Positions 43,879 to 52,033 of a stretch of DNA of 64,000 nt are shown here, piece by piece (the first letter of the stretch is position 1; each line of letters starts with the position of its first letter). The DNA is from Aquisphaera insulae (GTDB lineage: Bacteria; Planctomycetota; Planctomycetia; Isosphaerales; Isosphaeraceae). A model generated the notes under the pieces. It was not told the DNA's origin. It saw nothing but the letters and a program-made list of their open reading frames with translations, and searched no databases. The DNA lies in assembly GCF_011064615.1 (NCBI RefSeq), contig NZ_JAALJH010000024.1, positions 37,429 to 101,428 on the forward strand, in the 5' to 3' direction. A program made the translations under genes and the position numbers.

Positions 43879-46194
43879 ATGACATGGAACATTCCTGTTT
43901 TCGGAGTCCGCCACCTGTCGCCGATGGGCGCCTGGCAGCTCCGCGAATTCCTCGAGCAGAGGAAGCCGAGCCTCGTCCTCGTCGAGGGCCTGGACGACGC
44001 CACCGGCCTGCTGTCGGACCTCACGCGGAGGGGGGCGGAGCCGCCGCTGGCCATCCTGGCCTACACCGATTCCCAGCCCGTCCGCACGCTGGTCTATCCG
44101 TTCGCGCGGTACAGCCCGGAGTACCAGGCGATCGCCTGGGCCCACGCGAAGGGCGTCCCGGTCGAGTTCTTCGACCTCCCGTCCGACGTCTTCCTCGGCC
44201 TCCAGGACCGCGAGATCGAGCGCCGGGAGGAGGCCCGTCGCGAGGCCCGCGAGCCCGGCGAGGTGCCTCCGCTCCCGGTCGGCGTCCCGGAGCCGAAGCC
44301 CTCGCTCTACGAGCAGATCGCCGGCCTCGCGGGCGAGCGCGATTACGACACGTACTGGGAACGCCAGTTCGAACACAACGCCGATCCCGGCAGCTACCGG
44401 GGCTCGGCGCTGGAGCTGGGCCGGGCCCTCCGCGAGCTCGAGCAGGACGAACCGCTCTGGCGGGCGGAAAACCTCGTCCGAGAGTCCTACATGCGCCGGC
44501 GGGTCGAGGCGGCGATCGCGTCGGGACACGCCCCGGATCGGATCGTCGCCGTGGTCGGCGCGTTCCACGCCCCGGTCCTCTCCGGCGACCTCCCGGCGAT
44601 GACGGACGAGGAGCTGGCCTCGCTGCCGCGGCGGCCGAGCAAGCTGACCCTCATGCCGTACTCGTACTTCCGGCTCTCGTCGCAGTCCGGCTACGGGGCC
44701 GGCAACCACGCGCCGGCCTATTTCGAGCTCCTCTGGCAATCGCTCGAGGAGGAGGGCGTCGGCGACCTCTCGCGGCGCTACCTGTCGCTCGTCGCCCGTC
44801 ATCTTCGCGACGCCGGCACCCACCGCTCGACGGCCGAGGTCATCGACGCCGTCCGCCTGGCTGAGACCCTCTCCGCCCTCAAGAACGGGCTGGCCCCGAC
44901 CCTGGCCGACCTTCGCGACGCCGCGGTCACGCTCCTCGGCCAGGGGGAGCCCGTCACCGTCCGCGAGGCGCTGGCGCGGGTGGAGGTCGGCACGGCCATC
45001 GGCCGCTTGCCGAAGGGGGTCAGCCGGACGTCCATCCAGGCGGACTTCGATCGCGAGCTGTCGCGGCTCAAGCTGGAGAAATATCGCACCGCGGTGCAGC
45101 AGGATCTCGAGCTGGACCTCCGCGAGAATCGCCGCGCGAAGGGGGAGGACGCGGCGTTCCTGGACCTGAACCGCTCGTCGTTCTTCCACCGATTGCGAGT
45201 CCTCGGCATCGCGTTCGCCCGCCCGGCCCCGTCGCGGCAGCAGTCGGCGACCTGGGCGGAGAAATGGGCCCTGCAATGGACGCCGGAGAGCGAGATCCAG
45301 CTCGTCGAGGCGGTGCTCCTGGGCGAGACGGTGGAGCTCGCCACCGCCTACACGTTCCGGTCGCGGCTCGAGGCCTGCACCTCGATCGCCGAGGCCGCGG
45401 CGATGGTCCGCGACGCCTGCCAGTGCGGCCTGATGAAGTCGATGGACCTGGCCCGGCGTCGCCTCCAGGAGCTGGCCGCGACCAGCCGCGAGTTCCCCGC
45501 CCTCGCCGCCGCCGACTGGCAGCTCGGCCTGGTCGTCCGCTACGGCGACGTCCGCCGGTTCGACCCCGCGCCGCTCCTGCCGCTGCTCGAGGAGCTCTTC
45601 GTCGAGTCCGCCCTCTCCCTCTTCGGCGCGGCGGGCTGCGACGACAAGGCCGCGGGGCCGATGATGCAGGCCATGGACGAGGTCAACCGCGTCGGGCTGG
45701 AGTTCCACGACCGCGTGGAGGAGTCGCTCTGGATCGAGCAGCTCCATCGCCTGGCCGACGCGGACGATCGCAATCCCTCGCTCTCGGGCTTCGCCTGCTC
45801 CATGCTCCTGGAGCGAGGGTTGATCGAGAACGAGGCCCTGGCCCGCGAGGTGTCGCGGAGGCTCTCGCCGGGCGTGCCGGCCGATCTGGGGGCCGGCTGG
45901 TTCGAGGGCCTGGCCCGCCGGAATCGCCACGCCCTGCTCGCGCGCCAGCCGCTCTGGGAACAGCTCGCGGGCTACGTGGAGTCCCTGGACGAGGAGCAGT
46001 TCCGCCGGGCCCTCGTGTTCCTGCGTCGGGCCTTCGGGCCGTTCAGCCCCCGCGAGAAGCGGCAGATCGCGGAGAACCTCGGCGAGTTCTGGGGCCTGAA
46101 CGCGGACGTGGCCAGCGACCTGATCGAGCAGCCCCTGACCGAGTCCGAGGAAGAATCGCTCAAGGACCTGAACGAGTTCGATTTCGACCTGTAA
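43879..46194 (+). CDS. DUF5682 family protein, possible TraB/EreA-like hydrolase
   Basis: This is a 771-residue cytoplasmic protein of a family otherwise seen beside MoxR and VWA genes. The N-terminal ~235 residues have three spaced motifs resembling those of TraB/TIKI and erythromycin-esterase-like enzymes: 'FGVRHLSP' (H12), 'VLVEGLDD' (E36) and 'VAVVGAFHAPVL' (H230). A 'YDTYWERQFEHN' segment lies between them. The remaining ~500 residues are mostly helical and may serve as the interface to the ATPase. I infer, without proof, that it is the catalytic effector activated by the MoxR-VWA pair. Confidence 0.82.
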   Translation: MTWNIPVFGVRHLSPMGAWQLREFLEQRKPSLVLVEGLDDATGLLSDLTRRGAEPPLAILAYTDSQPVRTLVYPFARYSPEYQAIAWAHAKGVPVEFFDLPSDVFLGLQDREIERREEARREAREPGEVPPLPVGVPEPKPSLYEQIAGLAGERDYDTYWERQFEHNADPGSYRGSALELGRALRELEQDEPLWRAENLVRESYMRRRVEAAIASGHAPDRIVAVVGAFHAPVLSGDLPAMTDEELASLPRRPSKLTLMPYSYFRLSSQSGYGAGNHAPAYFELLWQSLEEEGVGDLSRRYLSLVARHLRDAGTHRSTAEVIDAVRLAETLSALKNGLAPTLADLRDAAVTLLGQGEPVTVREALARVEVGTAIGRLPKGVSRTSIQADFDRELSRLKLEKYRTAVQQDLELDLRENRRAKGEDAAFLDLNRSSFFHRLRVLGIAFARPAPSRQQSATWAEKWALQWTPESEIQLVEAVLLGETVELATAYTFRSRLEACTSIAEAAAMVRDACQCGLMKSMDLARRRLQELAATSREFPALAAADWQLGLVVRYGDVRRFDPAPLLPLLEELFVESALSLFGAAGCDDKAAGPMMQAMDEVNRVGLEFHDRVEESLWIEQLHRLADADDRNPSLSGFACSMLLERGLIENEALAREVSRRLSPGVPADLGAGWFEGLARRNRHALLARQPLWEQLAGYVESLDEEQFRRALVFLRRAFGPFSPREKRQIAENLGEFWGLNADVASDLIEQPLTESEEESLKDLNEFDFDL

Positions 46195-46224
46195 TCACGG
46201 GCCAACCCCGGACGCGGAGCCGTC

Positions 46225-47433
46225 ATGCTCAACCCGGAACAACTCACCCGCTGGCGCCTGATCCTGGGCAAGGAGTCGCAGGAGGAACTGGCGCGGATGT
46301 CGCCGGCCGGCTGCTCGCTCACCGGCGAGCAAGTCGAGATGGACGAGGCGCTGGAGGCGATCTATGCGGGCGAATCGGGCCAGGAGATCGGCCGCGACGA
46401 GTGGGAGTCGAAGAAGATTGGCCCGCACGCGGCGGTGAAGGGGCGGTCGATGCCGAGGGTCGCGCGCTGGCTCGATCAGATCCGCAACTTCTTCCCCAGG
46501 GATGTCGTGGTCCTGCTCCAGCAAGATGCGATCGAGCGCCGGGGGATGAAGGAGCTGCTCTTCGAGCCCGAGATCCTGGCCAAGGTCGAGCCGTCGGTGG
46601 ACCTGGCCGCGGCCGTGCTGGAGCTGAAGAACCTGGTCCCGGAGAAGGCCAAGGCCGCCGCCCGGGACCTCGTGGGGAGGGTCGTCGAGGAGCTGAAGAA
46701 GCGGCTGGAATCGCGGTTCGCCCAGGCGATCCGGGGCTCGATCGACCGCAGCGAGCACTCACCGCTCCGCAGCCTGCCCAACCTCGACTGGCCCCGGACG
46801 ATCCGCCGCAACCTGAAGCATTACAACCATTCGGTGAAGACCATCATCCCGGAGGAGATTTCGTTCTTCCGCCGCCGACACCGGCAGAACGAATGGAACG
46901 TGATCATCGCCATGGACCAGTCCGGCTCGATGGCGAACTCCCTCATCTACGGCGGCATCATGGGCGCGATCCTCGCGAGCATGCCGGCCGTGGAGACGCA
47001 CGTCGTCGCCTTCAATCACCAGGACGTCGTGGACCTGACCGAGCAGTGCTCCGACCCGGTGGACCTCCTCTTCGGCGTCCAGCTCGGCGGCGCCGAGGAT
47101 TACTGGAAGGCCACCAGCTACTGCGAACGCTTCATCCACACGCCATCCAAGACGCTCTACATCCTGATCGCCGACCTCTACGACACCAGCCCCAACGAGA
47201 GTCGGTTCGTCAAGAAGATGGAGTTCCTCCTGGAGAGCGGCCTGAAGGCCGTGACCCTGCTGGCGATCTCCGACCAGGGGCAGCCTTCCTTCAATGAGAA
47301 CCTCGCCGCCAAGCTGACGAAGCTGGGCATGCCCTGCTTCGGCTGCACCCCGGACCGCCTGCCGGACCTGCTGGCCGCGGTCCTCAAGGGGCAGGACCTG
47401 CACCAGTTCGCGGAGGGAGCGAAGCTGACCTGA
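46225..47433 (+). CDS. VWA domain protein (MoxR partner)
   Basis: This is a 402-residue protein. The N-terminal ~220 residues are helical and charged ('VVEELKKRLESRFAQAIRGSI'). The von Willebrand A domain begins near 225 with an intact MIDAS motif D231-x-S233-x-S235 in 'IIAMDQSGSMANSL'. A later 'QLGGAEDYWKATSYCE' segment is in the position of the third MIDAS loop. The architecture is that of CoxE/ViaA/NorD-type partners of MoxR ATPases. It is the last gene of the operon, with a 30 nt gap after DUF5682. It is probably cytoplasmic, since no signal or membrane segment is seen. Confidence 0.92.
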   Translation: MLNPEQLTRWRLILGKESQEELARMSPAGCSLTGEQVEMDEALEAIYAGESGQEIGRDEWESKKIGPHAAVKGRSMPRVARWLDQIRNFFPRDVVVLLQQDAIERRGMKELLFEPEILAKVEPSVDLAAAVLELKNLVPEKAKAAARDLVGRVVEELKKRLESRFAQAIRGSIDRSEHSPLRSLPNLDWPRTIRRNLKHYNHSVKTIIPEEISFFRRRHRQNEWNVIIAMDQSGSMANSLIYGGIMGAILASMPAVETHVVAFNHQDVVDLTEQCSDPVDLLFGVQLGGAEDYWKATSYCERFIHTPSKTLYILIADLYDTSPNESRFVKKMEFLLESGLKAVTLLAISDQGQPSFNENLAAKLTKLGMPCFGCTPDRLPDLLAAVLKGQDLHQFAEGAKLT

Positions 47434-47462
47434 GGAGCCAGAAACCGGCCGGGCGCACGGCG

Positions 47463-47642
47463 GACTCCTCCACCTACCTGAAGATCCTCGTCGGGGGTAT
47501 CATGTAGGGACGTCTCGACGTGCTAAAGCGGGCGATCAAGCGGCTGGGCCGGATCAAGTTTGGCCCGGCCCAGCCGACGCCTGAATCGACCATCGACCGC
47601 ATCGCCGATGTCGACTTGGACGAGCTTGCTGCGCCGCGATGA
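47463..47642 (+). pseudogene. Decayed C-terminal remnant of an Rpn-like gene
   Basis: This segment matches the 3' part of the intact gene at 47675-48574, from 'SSTYQKIL' through 'IKRLGRIKFGP' to the terminal 'APR' and stop. An in-frame TAG lies near 47506, and the segment encoding the last ~25 conserved residues is missing. It also shares the post-stop sequence (GATGACGCGGC...) with the intact copy, so it is a former tandem duplicate and not a short gene. Confidence 0.75.
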
Positions 47643-47674
47643 CGCGGCATGCCTCCTGACACGGCGGAACCCGC

Positions 47675-48574
47675 ATGGCCAAGCCCTTCGATGCGATTCT
47701 CAAGGAGATCTTTGGCGAGGCCCCCGGGCCCCTGCTCGAGTTCTTCCTCCGCCGACCCATCGGCCCGGCCCATACCGAGAGCGCCGACCTTTCCACCGTC
47801 ACCGCCGAGGCCGACTCCGTCATCCGCGTTGACGAAGCCGAACCCTGGCTCGCCCATGTCGAGTTCCAGACAAGCTACGACCCGGCTCTGCCGAGGCGAA
47901 TGCTCCGTTACAATGCGCTGATTCATTACCGCCACGAACTCCCCGTCCGCAGCATTGCGCTGCTCCTCAGCCGCGAGGCCGATGGCCGCGTCATGACGGG
48001 TGTTTACCGTTGCGACTTACCTGGCGGCGAACCGTGCCACGAGTTCCGGTATACTGTAGTCAGGCTCTGGGAGTGGTCCGCGGAGGCGATTCTGTCGGCC
48101 GATCCGGTGATTGCCCCCCTGGCGGCGATCGCTGACGTCTCCGAGGAGCGGCTTCCCGGCGTCCTCCTGGGCATCAGGCGAAGGCTGGAGAGCGACACAC
48201 CCGAGCCATTGTTCAAGAAGCTCTGGACCGCCACCTATATTTTGATGGGCCTCAAGTTCACCGAAGAGGTCGCCGACCGAATCATCACGGGAGTGGAAGA
48301 CATGCGCGAATCCTCCACGTACCAGAAGATCCTTCGCGAGGGGCGCGTCGAGGGGCGCGTCGAAGGTCGCGTCGAGGCGATGAGGAAGACGATCAAGCGG
48401 CTGGGCCGGATCAAGTTCGGCCCCGGGGAGTCGGGGCACGAGGCGGTCATCGACCACATTGTCGACATGGACATCCTCGAAGCCCTCAGCGAACGAATCC
48501 TCTTCGTCACCAACTGGGGTGATCTCCTCCGCGAGATCCCTCGGAACTCCGATGATCCGGCCGCGCCCCGATGA
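47675..48574 (+). CDS. Rpn-like PD-(D/E)XK family protein
   Basis: This is a 299-residue protein starting 'MAKPFDAILKEIFGEAPG', typical of the Rpn family (recombination-promoting nuclease/putative transposase). The nuclease-like core includes 'ADSVIRVDEAEPWLAHVEFQ', with the acidic residue and E-x-Q pattern expected for the fold, and 'RMLRYNALIHYRHELPVRSIALLL'. A short Gly-Arg-Val-Glu tandem repeat lies near residue 225-235, before the 'IKRLGRIKFGP' segment. The role is unknown; members of the Rpn family in enterobacteria promote RecA-independent recombination. It is flanked by a C-terminal remnant upstream and an N-terminal remnant downstream. Confidence 0.85.
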   Translation: MAKPFDAILKEIFGEAPGPLLEFFLRRPIGPAHTESADLSTVTAEADSVIRVDEAEPWLAHVEFQTSYDPALPRRMLRYNALIHYRHELPVRSIALLLSREADGRVMTGVYRCDLPGGEPCHEFRYTVVRLWEWSAEAILSADPVIAPLAAIADVSEERLPGVLLGIRRRLESDTPEPLFKKLWTATYILMGLKFTEEVADRIITGVEDMRESSTYQKILREGRVEGRVEGRVEAMRKTIKRLGRIKFGPGESGHEAVIDHIVDMDILEALSERILFVTNWGDLLREIPRNSDDPAAPR

Positions 48575-48604
48575 CGCGGCGTGCATCGTGAAGGCAGGAT
48601 CCGC

Positions 48605-48680
48605 ATGGCCAAGCCCCTTGCACGATCCTCAGGGAGATCCTCGGCAAGGCCCCCTCCGAGTCCAGCGTGGGGAAGTTCCA
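48605..48680 (+). pseudogene. N-terminal remnant of an Rpn-like gene
   Basis: The sequence after the intact Rpn-like gene repeats the first ~20 codons of that gene (start 'MAKP', then out of frame 'LREILGKAP') with a small deletion that shifts the frame after codon 4. The 30 nt upstream also mirror the intact copy's leader. It is the stub of a third tandem copy. Confidence 0.65.
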
Positions 48681-48849
48681 GATCCCCGGTTTTTTGCTCA
48701 CGAAATCCTCATGCGGGCCGGCCTTCCGCCTTCGCCCGAAAATGGTAGGCTTGCCCTGATCGGTATGATCCTCTGTTGGATGGATCGATCGTCCTGGCTG
48801 GGAATGTACGCACGCAAACTGGAGCGGCGGGAGAGGTCGGGTTGGTGGC

Positions 48850-49917
48850 ATGAGTGTCGTGACGACGCGGCCGAAGAAGGCCGTCCCGGAGGCAGCCGGA
48901 CTGAACGCGAAGGAAAAGGATGTCCAGGCGATACTTACGGAGAATGAGCCCGAGGTCTTCGTGCCCGAGCTCGAATCGTCGGTCCGGCCCGATCTCCGTG
49001 GGTATATCTACCTTGCGCTGATGATCGTCATCGGCTCGACCACCTCGCCATTCGCCACGGTCGTCGTCCGCGACCTGCCGGTGAGCGTGCTCCCCTTGCT
49101 CCGGTTCGGCTTCGCCGGGCTCTGCCTGATCCCGTTCCTGACCGACCGCGGGGCGCTCTGGCGGATGCTCCGCCACGATCCGGTCCGGATCGCGGTGGTG
49201 GCCGCCTGCTGCGTGCCGATCAACCAGTCGTTCTTCCTGAACTCGGTGCGGTTCGGCCCGAATTCGCACGTCGGCCTCTTCTACGCGGTCTGTCCGCTGA
49301 TCGTCTGGGTGCTCGCCTGGGCGATCGGCGAGGAGGCCCTGGACCTGGGGCGGCTCTGGAGCGTGCTCGCGAGCATCGCCGGCGTGCTCGTCATCGGGCT
49401 CGGGAATGCCTGGGGGGGGGACGGCGGGACGCCCGAGCAAACCCGCTCGGTCATGATCGCCGACCTCCTGCTCGTGGGAGCGGTCATCTCCTGGGGGGCC
49501 TACCTGACGCTCAGCAAGCCCCTCATCACGCGGTACGGGGCGCTCCCGGTCCTGGCCGGGACCTTCCTGCTGGGTTGCCTGATGGAACTGCCGATCGCCG
49601 CGGCCACCATGCCCCACTGGCTACCGACGCTCGGCCGGGTCTCGACGTCGGCCTGGGTCTGCCTGGGGCTCCTCGGCCTCTTCATCACCCCGGTCAACCT
49701 CGCGCTCCAGAACCTCTCGCTCAGGCGGCTGGACGCCAGCCAGGTGGCGACGTTCAGCAACGTCGCGCCGGTCCTGACCGTGGTCTGGGGCGTCTGGTTC
49801 TTCCACGAGCGGCTCAGCCCGGCCCTGATCGTCGGCGGGGCGCTCACGCTCCTGGGCGTCTTCTGGGCGAGCCGTCCCGGCCCCGGGCGTCAGGCCGCAT
49901 CGCGAGGGGCCGCATGA
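48850..49917 (+). CDS. EamA/DMT family transporter
   Basis: This is a 355-residue protein. After a hydrophilic N-terminus of ~50 residues it has ten predicted membrane helices in two EamA repeats: 'YIYLALMIVIGSTTSPFATVVV' is the first, and 'VAPVLTVVWGVWFFHERLS', the second repeat's signature, lies near the end. It probably moves a small metabolite (amino acid, purine or sugar phosphate type) across the inner membrane; the substrate cannot be read from sequence. The stop codon overlaps the start of the following glycosyltransferase gene (ATGA), so they are translationally coupled. Confidence 0.9.
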   Translation: MSVVTTRPKKAVPEAAGLNAKEKDVQAILTENEPEVFVPELESSVRPDLRGYIYLALMIVIGSTTSPFATVVVRDLPVSVLPLLRFGFAGLCLIPFLTDRGALWRMLRHDPVRIAVVAACCVPINQSFFLNSVRFGPNSHVGLFYAVCPLIVWVLAWAIGEEALDLGRLWSVLASIAGVLVIGLGNAWGGDGGTPEQTRSVMIADLLLVGAVISWGAYLTLSKPLITRYGALPVLAGTFLLGCLMELPIAAATMPHWLPTLGRVSTSAWVCLGLLGLFITPVNLALQNLSLRRLDASQVATFSNVAPVLTVVWGVWFFHERLSPALIVGGALTLLGVFWASRPGPGRQAASRGAA

Positions 49918-51059
49918 ACGCTCCCCGCGGCGACGGCGATCGGCTGGCCTTCTTCGTCACCAGCCACGGGTTCGGCCACCTCAACCGGGCGGTCGCGGCC
50001 ATCAATAAGGTGCCGGCGAAGATCCCCGTGGTGATCCGCTCGCATCCGGACCTCTTCCCGCACTGGAACGAGCGGCTGACGCGGCCGGCGGAGCTCTCGG
50101 CCCACGTCTCGGACTCCGGCGCGATCAACCCGCCGGGGGATAGCACGGCGACCGACGGCCCGGCCACGCTCGCCGCCGCGGCCCGGATCCACGAGGAGGC
50201 CATGGGCCGCCTCGACGCCGACGCGCGATGGCTGACGGACCACGGCATCGCCGCGATCCTCTGCGACGCCCCGGCGATGCCGCTCCTCGCCGCCAGGCAC
50301 GCCGGGGTTCCGGGCGCCTGCCTGGTCAATTTCACCTGGGCGGACATCTACGGCCCCTATGCGAAGGCCGCCGGAAGGCACGCGCTCGAGCTGGTCGCGG
50401 CAATCCGGACGGCGTATCGCTCGGCGACCAGGGTCTTCCGCTGCGAGCCGGCGCTGGCCATGTCGTGGCTGCCGAGGCAGGAGAACGTCGGGATCGTCGC
50501 CAATCCCGCCCGGGACCGCCGCCGCGAGCTCCGCTCGCTCCTGGGCCTGGGGCCGCGGGAGAAGCTCGCCTACTTCTACGTCGGCCGGTATGGCCAGGAC
50601 GGGCTCGACTGGGAGCGGCTGGAACGCTTCGGCGACCGCGGCATCCACTTCGTGGGCTATCACGCCGCACCGGTCGGGCCGCTCAAGAACCTCCACGTCA
50701 TCCCCGCCCACGACTGGCGCGGGAGCGACCTGATCTTCGCGACCGACGCCCTGGTCGCCAAGGCGGGCTACGGCACCGTCTCGGAGGCGATGGCCTACGG
50801 GCGGCCGATGATCTATCCCCCGCGGACGGGCTTCTCCGAGTTCCGGGCCCTTGATCGGGCGCTCCGCGCCTGGGGCGGCGGCATCCCGGTCAGCTCCCGC
50901 GATTTCTCCGGCTTCCGGCTGGAGCAGGCCCTCGATCGGGCCTTCGCAACCGGGCCATTGCGCCCGCCGTATCCGACCGACGGTGCCGACCGCGTGGCCG
51001 GCGAGCTGGCCGCACTCTGCCGCCCCTCCGCGGCCGTCAGAGCGAGCCGGCGAGCATGA
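49914..51059 (+). CDS. Putative GT-B glycosyltransferase
   Basis: This is a 381-residue protein. The N-terminus 'LAFFVTSHGFGHLNRAVAAI' is the Gly-His-rich first loop of MurG-like/UDP-glycosyltransferase GT-B folds. The C-terminal half has 'ATDALVAKAGYGTVSEAMAYGRPMIYPPR', the nucleotide-sugar binding signature of that class (K/G/E cluster). The family is also similar to the N-terminal domain of plant L-arabinokinase. Its ATG overlaps the transporter stop by 4 nt, suggesting a shared pathway. It is convergent with, and overlaps by 23 nt, the MEMO1-like gene. Substrate is unknown. Confidence 0.8.
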   Translation: MNAPRGDGDRLAFFVTSHGFGHLNRAVAAINKVPAKIPVVIRSHPDLFPHWNERLTRPAELSAHVSDSGAINPPGDSTATDGPATLAAAARIHEEAMGRLDADARWLTDHGIAAILCDAPAMPLLAARHAGVPGACLVNFTWADIYGPYAKAAGRHALELVAAIRTAYRSATRVFRCEPALAMSWLPRQENVGIVANPARDRRRELRSLLGLGPREKLAYFYVGRYGQDGLDWERLERFGDRGIHFVGYHAAPVGPLKNLHVIPAHDWRGSDLIFATDALVAKAGYGTVSEAMAYGRPMIYPPRTGFSEFRALDRALRAWGGGIPVSSRDFSGFRLEQALDRAFATGPLRPPYPTDGADRVAGELAALCRPSAAVRASRRA

Positions 51060-51834
51060 CGAAGGCACCGTAGCCGACGACTCGGTCGCGGCGGCCGGCC
51101 GTGTCGCCCGAGGATCTCAGGTCCACCGTCCGGCAGGTCAGGCCGCGCCCGCGGGCGGATCGCAGCAGGCCGGCGATCGCATGGCGGCCGCAAGCCGAGC
51201 CCGGCCCGAGCGCCTCCTCCTCCAGGCCCTCGATGGCCCGCGCGGTCGCCGCGTCCAGCCGGCGGGCCTCCTCGTAGTCATGATAGTGGCTCAGGTCCGA
51301 GCTGACGACAACGATCGTCCCCGGCTCATTCCAGAACGCATCGAGGACCCCGGCCACCTCGGCGGGGCTCGCCGCGCCGACCAGGAAGGGGACGATCCGG
51401 AACCGATCGAGCACGACCTGGAGGAACGGGAGCTGGACCTCGAGCGAATGGTCGCGCGCATGGGCGTCGTCGCGGACCGCGGCCCCTTCCTGCTCCAGTG
51501 CCCGCGCGACGGCGCCGCGATCGACGGGGACCTCGCCCAGCGGCGTCTCGAAGGAATCGTCGCTCGACGCGGCCAGCCCGGACACCCCCGCCGTGTGGCA
51601 GGTCCCCAGCAGGATCACGCGGTCGATCTCCGCCGCCCGGGGGATGAGCCAGGCGTGGCCGCTCGCGGCGATGGGCGCGGAGTAGGCGTAGCCGGCATGG
51701 GGCACGATCAGCCCCTCGGCGCGGCCGGGGCCAGCCGGCGCGGCCTCCGCCAGGAGGCGTCGGATGGACTCCCGCAAGCGACTCGGGTCGGCCTCGTAGA
51801 ACCGGCCGGCAACGGCGGGCTGTCGGACTCTCAT
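51037..51834 (-). CDS. AmmeMemoRadiSam system protein B (MEMO1 family)
   Basis: This is a 265-residue protein. The N-terminus 'VRQPAVAGRFYEADPSRLRESI' and 'GLIVPHAGYAYSAPIAASGHAW' are family hallmarks. Further conserved blocks are 'VILLGTCHTAG', 'DHSLEVQLPFLQ', and 'VVSSDLSHYHDY'. MEMO1-fold proteins resemble class III extradiol dioxygenases, with the His residues forming a metal site. Bacterial members usually pair with an AMMECR1 protein and a radical SAM enzyme, but neither is visible here. A GAGGAGG site precedes the start. Confidence 0.92.
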   Translation of the reverse strand: MRVRQPAVAGRFYEADPSRLRESIRRLLAEAAPAGPGRAEGLIVPHAGYAYSAPIAASGHAWLIPRAAEIDRVILLGTCHTAGVSGLAASSDDSFETPLGEVPVDRGAVARALEQEGAAVRDDAHARDHSLEVQLPFLQVVLDRFRIVPFLVGAASPAEVAGVLDAFWNEPGTIVVVSSDLSHYHDYEEARRLDAATARAIEGLEEEALGPGSACGRHAIAGLLRSARGRGLTCRTVDLRSSGDTAGRRDRVVGYGAFVMLAGSL

Positions 51835-51921
51835 GGCAAATCCTCCTCGCGTCCCAACTCCAGTCTACACAGGACCTTCGTGATCCGCACCGGCCCGACT
51901 TCGCCGCCCCGTTGGTTGCCC

Positions 51922-51949
51922 TTGCACAAATGTCGTTTCTCGCTAGAAT
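51922..51949 (+). promoter_or_regulatory. Candidate promoter of the TolC-HlyD-FtsX operon
   Basis: TTGCAC (51922-51927) and TAGAAT (51944-51949) are 16 nt apart. They lie in the 199-nt region divergent from the MEMO1-like gene, about 85 nt before the TolC start. Confidence 0.5.
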
Positions 51950-52033
51950 CCGGCCCTCATCTCTGCAAGAATTCAAAGAGGGACGTTCCGGCCATCGTTT
52001 CGCCGACGCCCCTCCACGTTGAGGTAGTGCCTG

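Noticed and set aside
43210..45930. A 906-codon minus-strand open frame
   Set aside because: It is antisense to the MoxR and DUF5682 genes and is explained by third-position GC bias.
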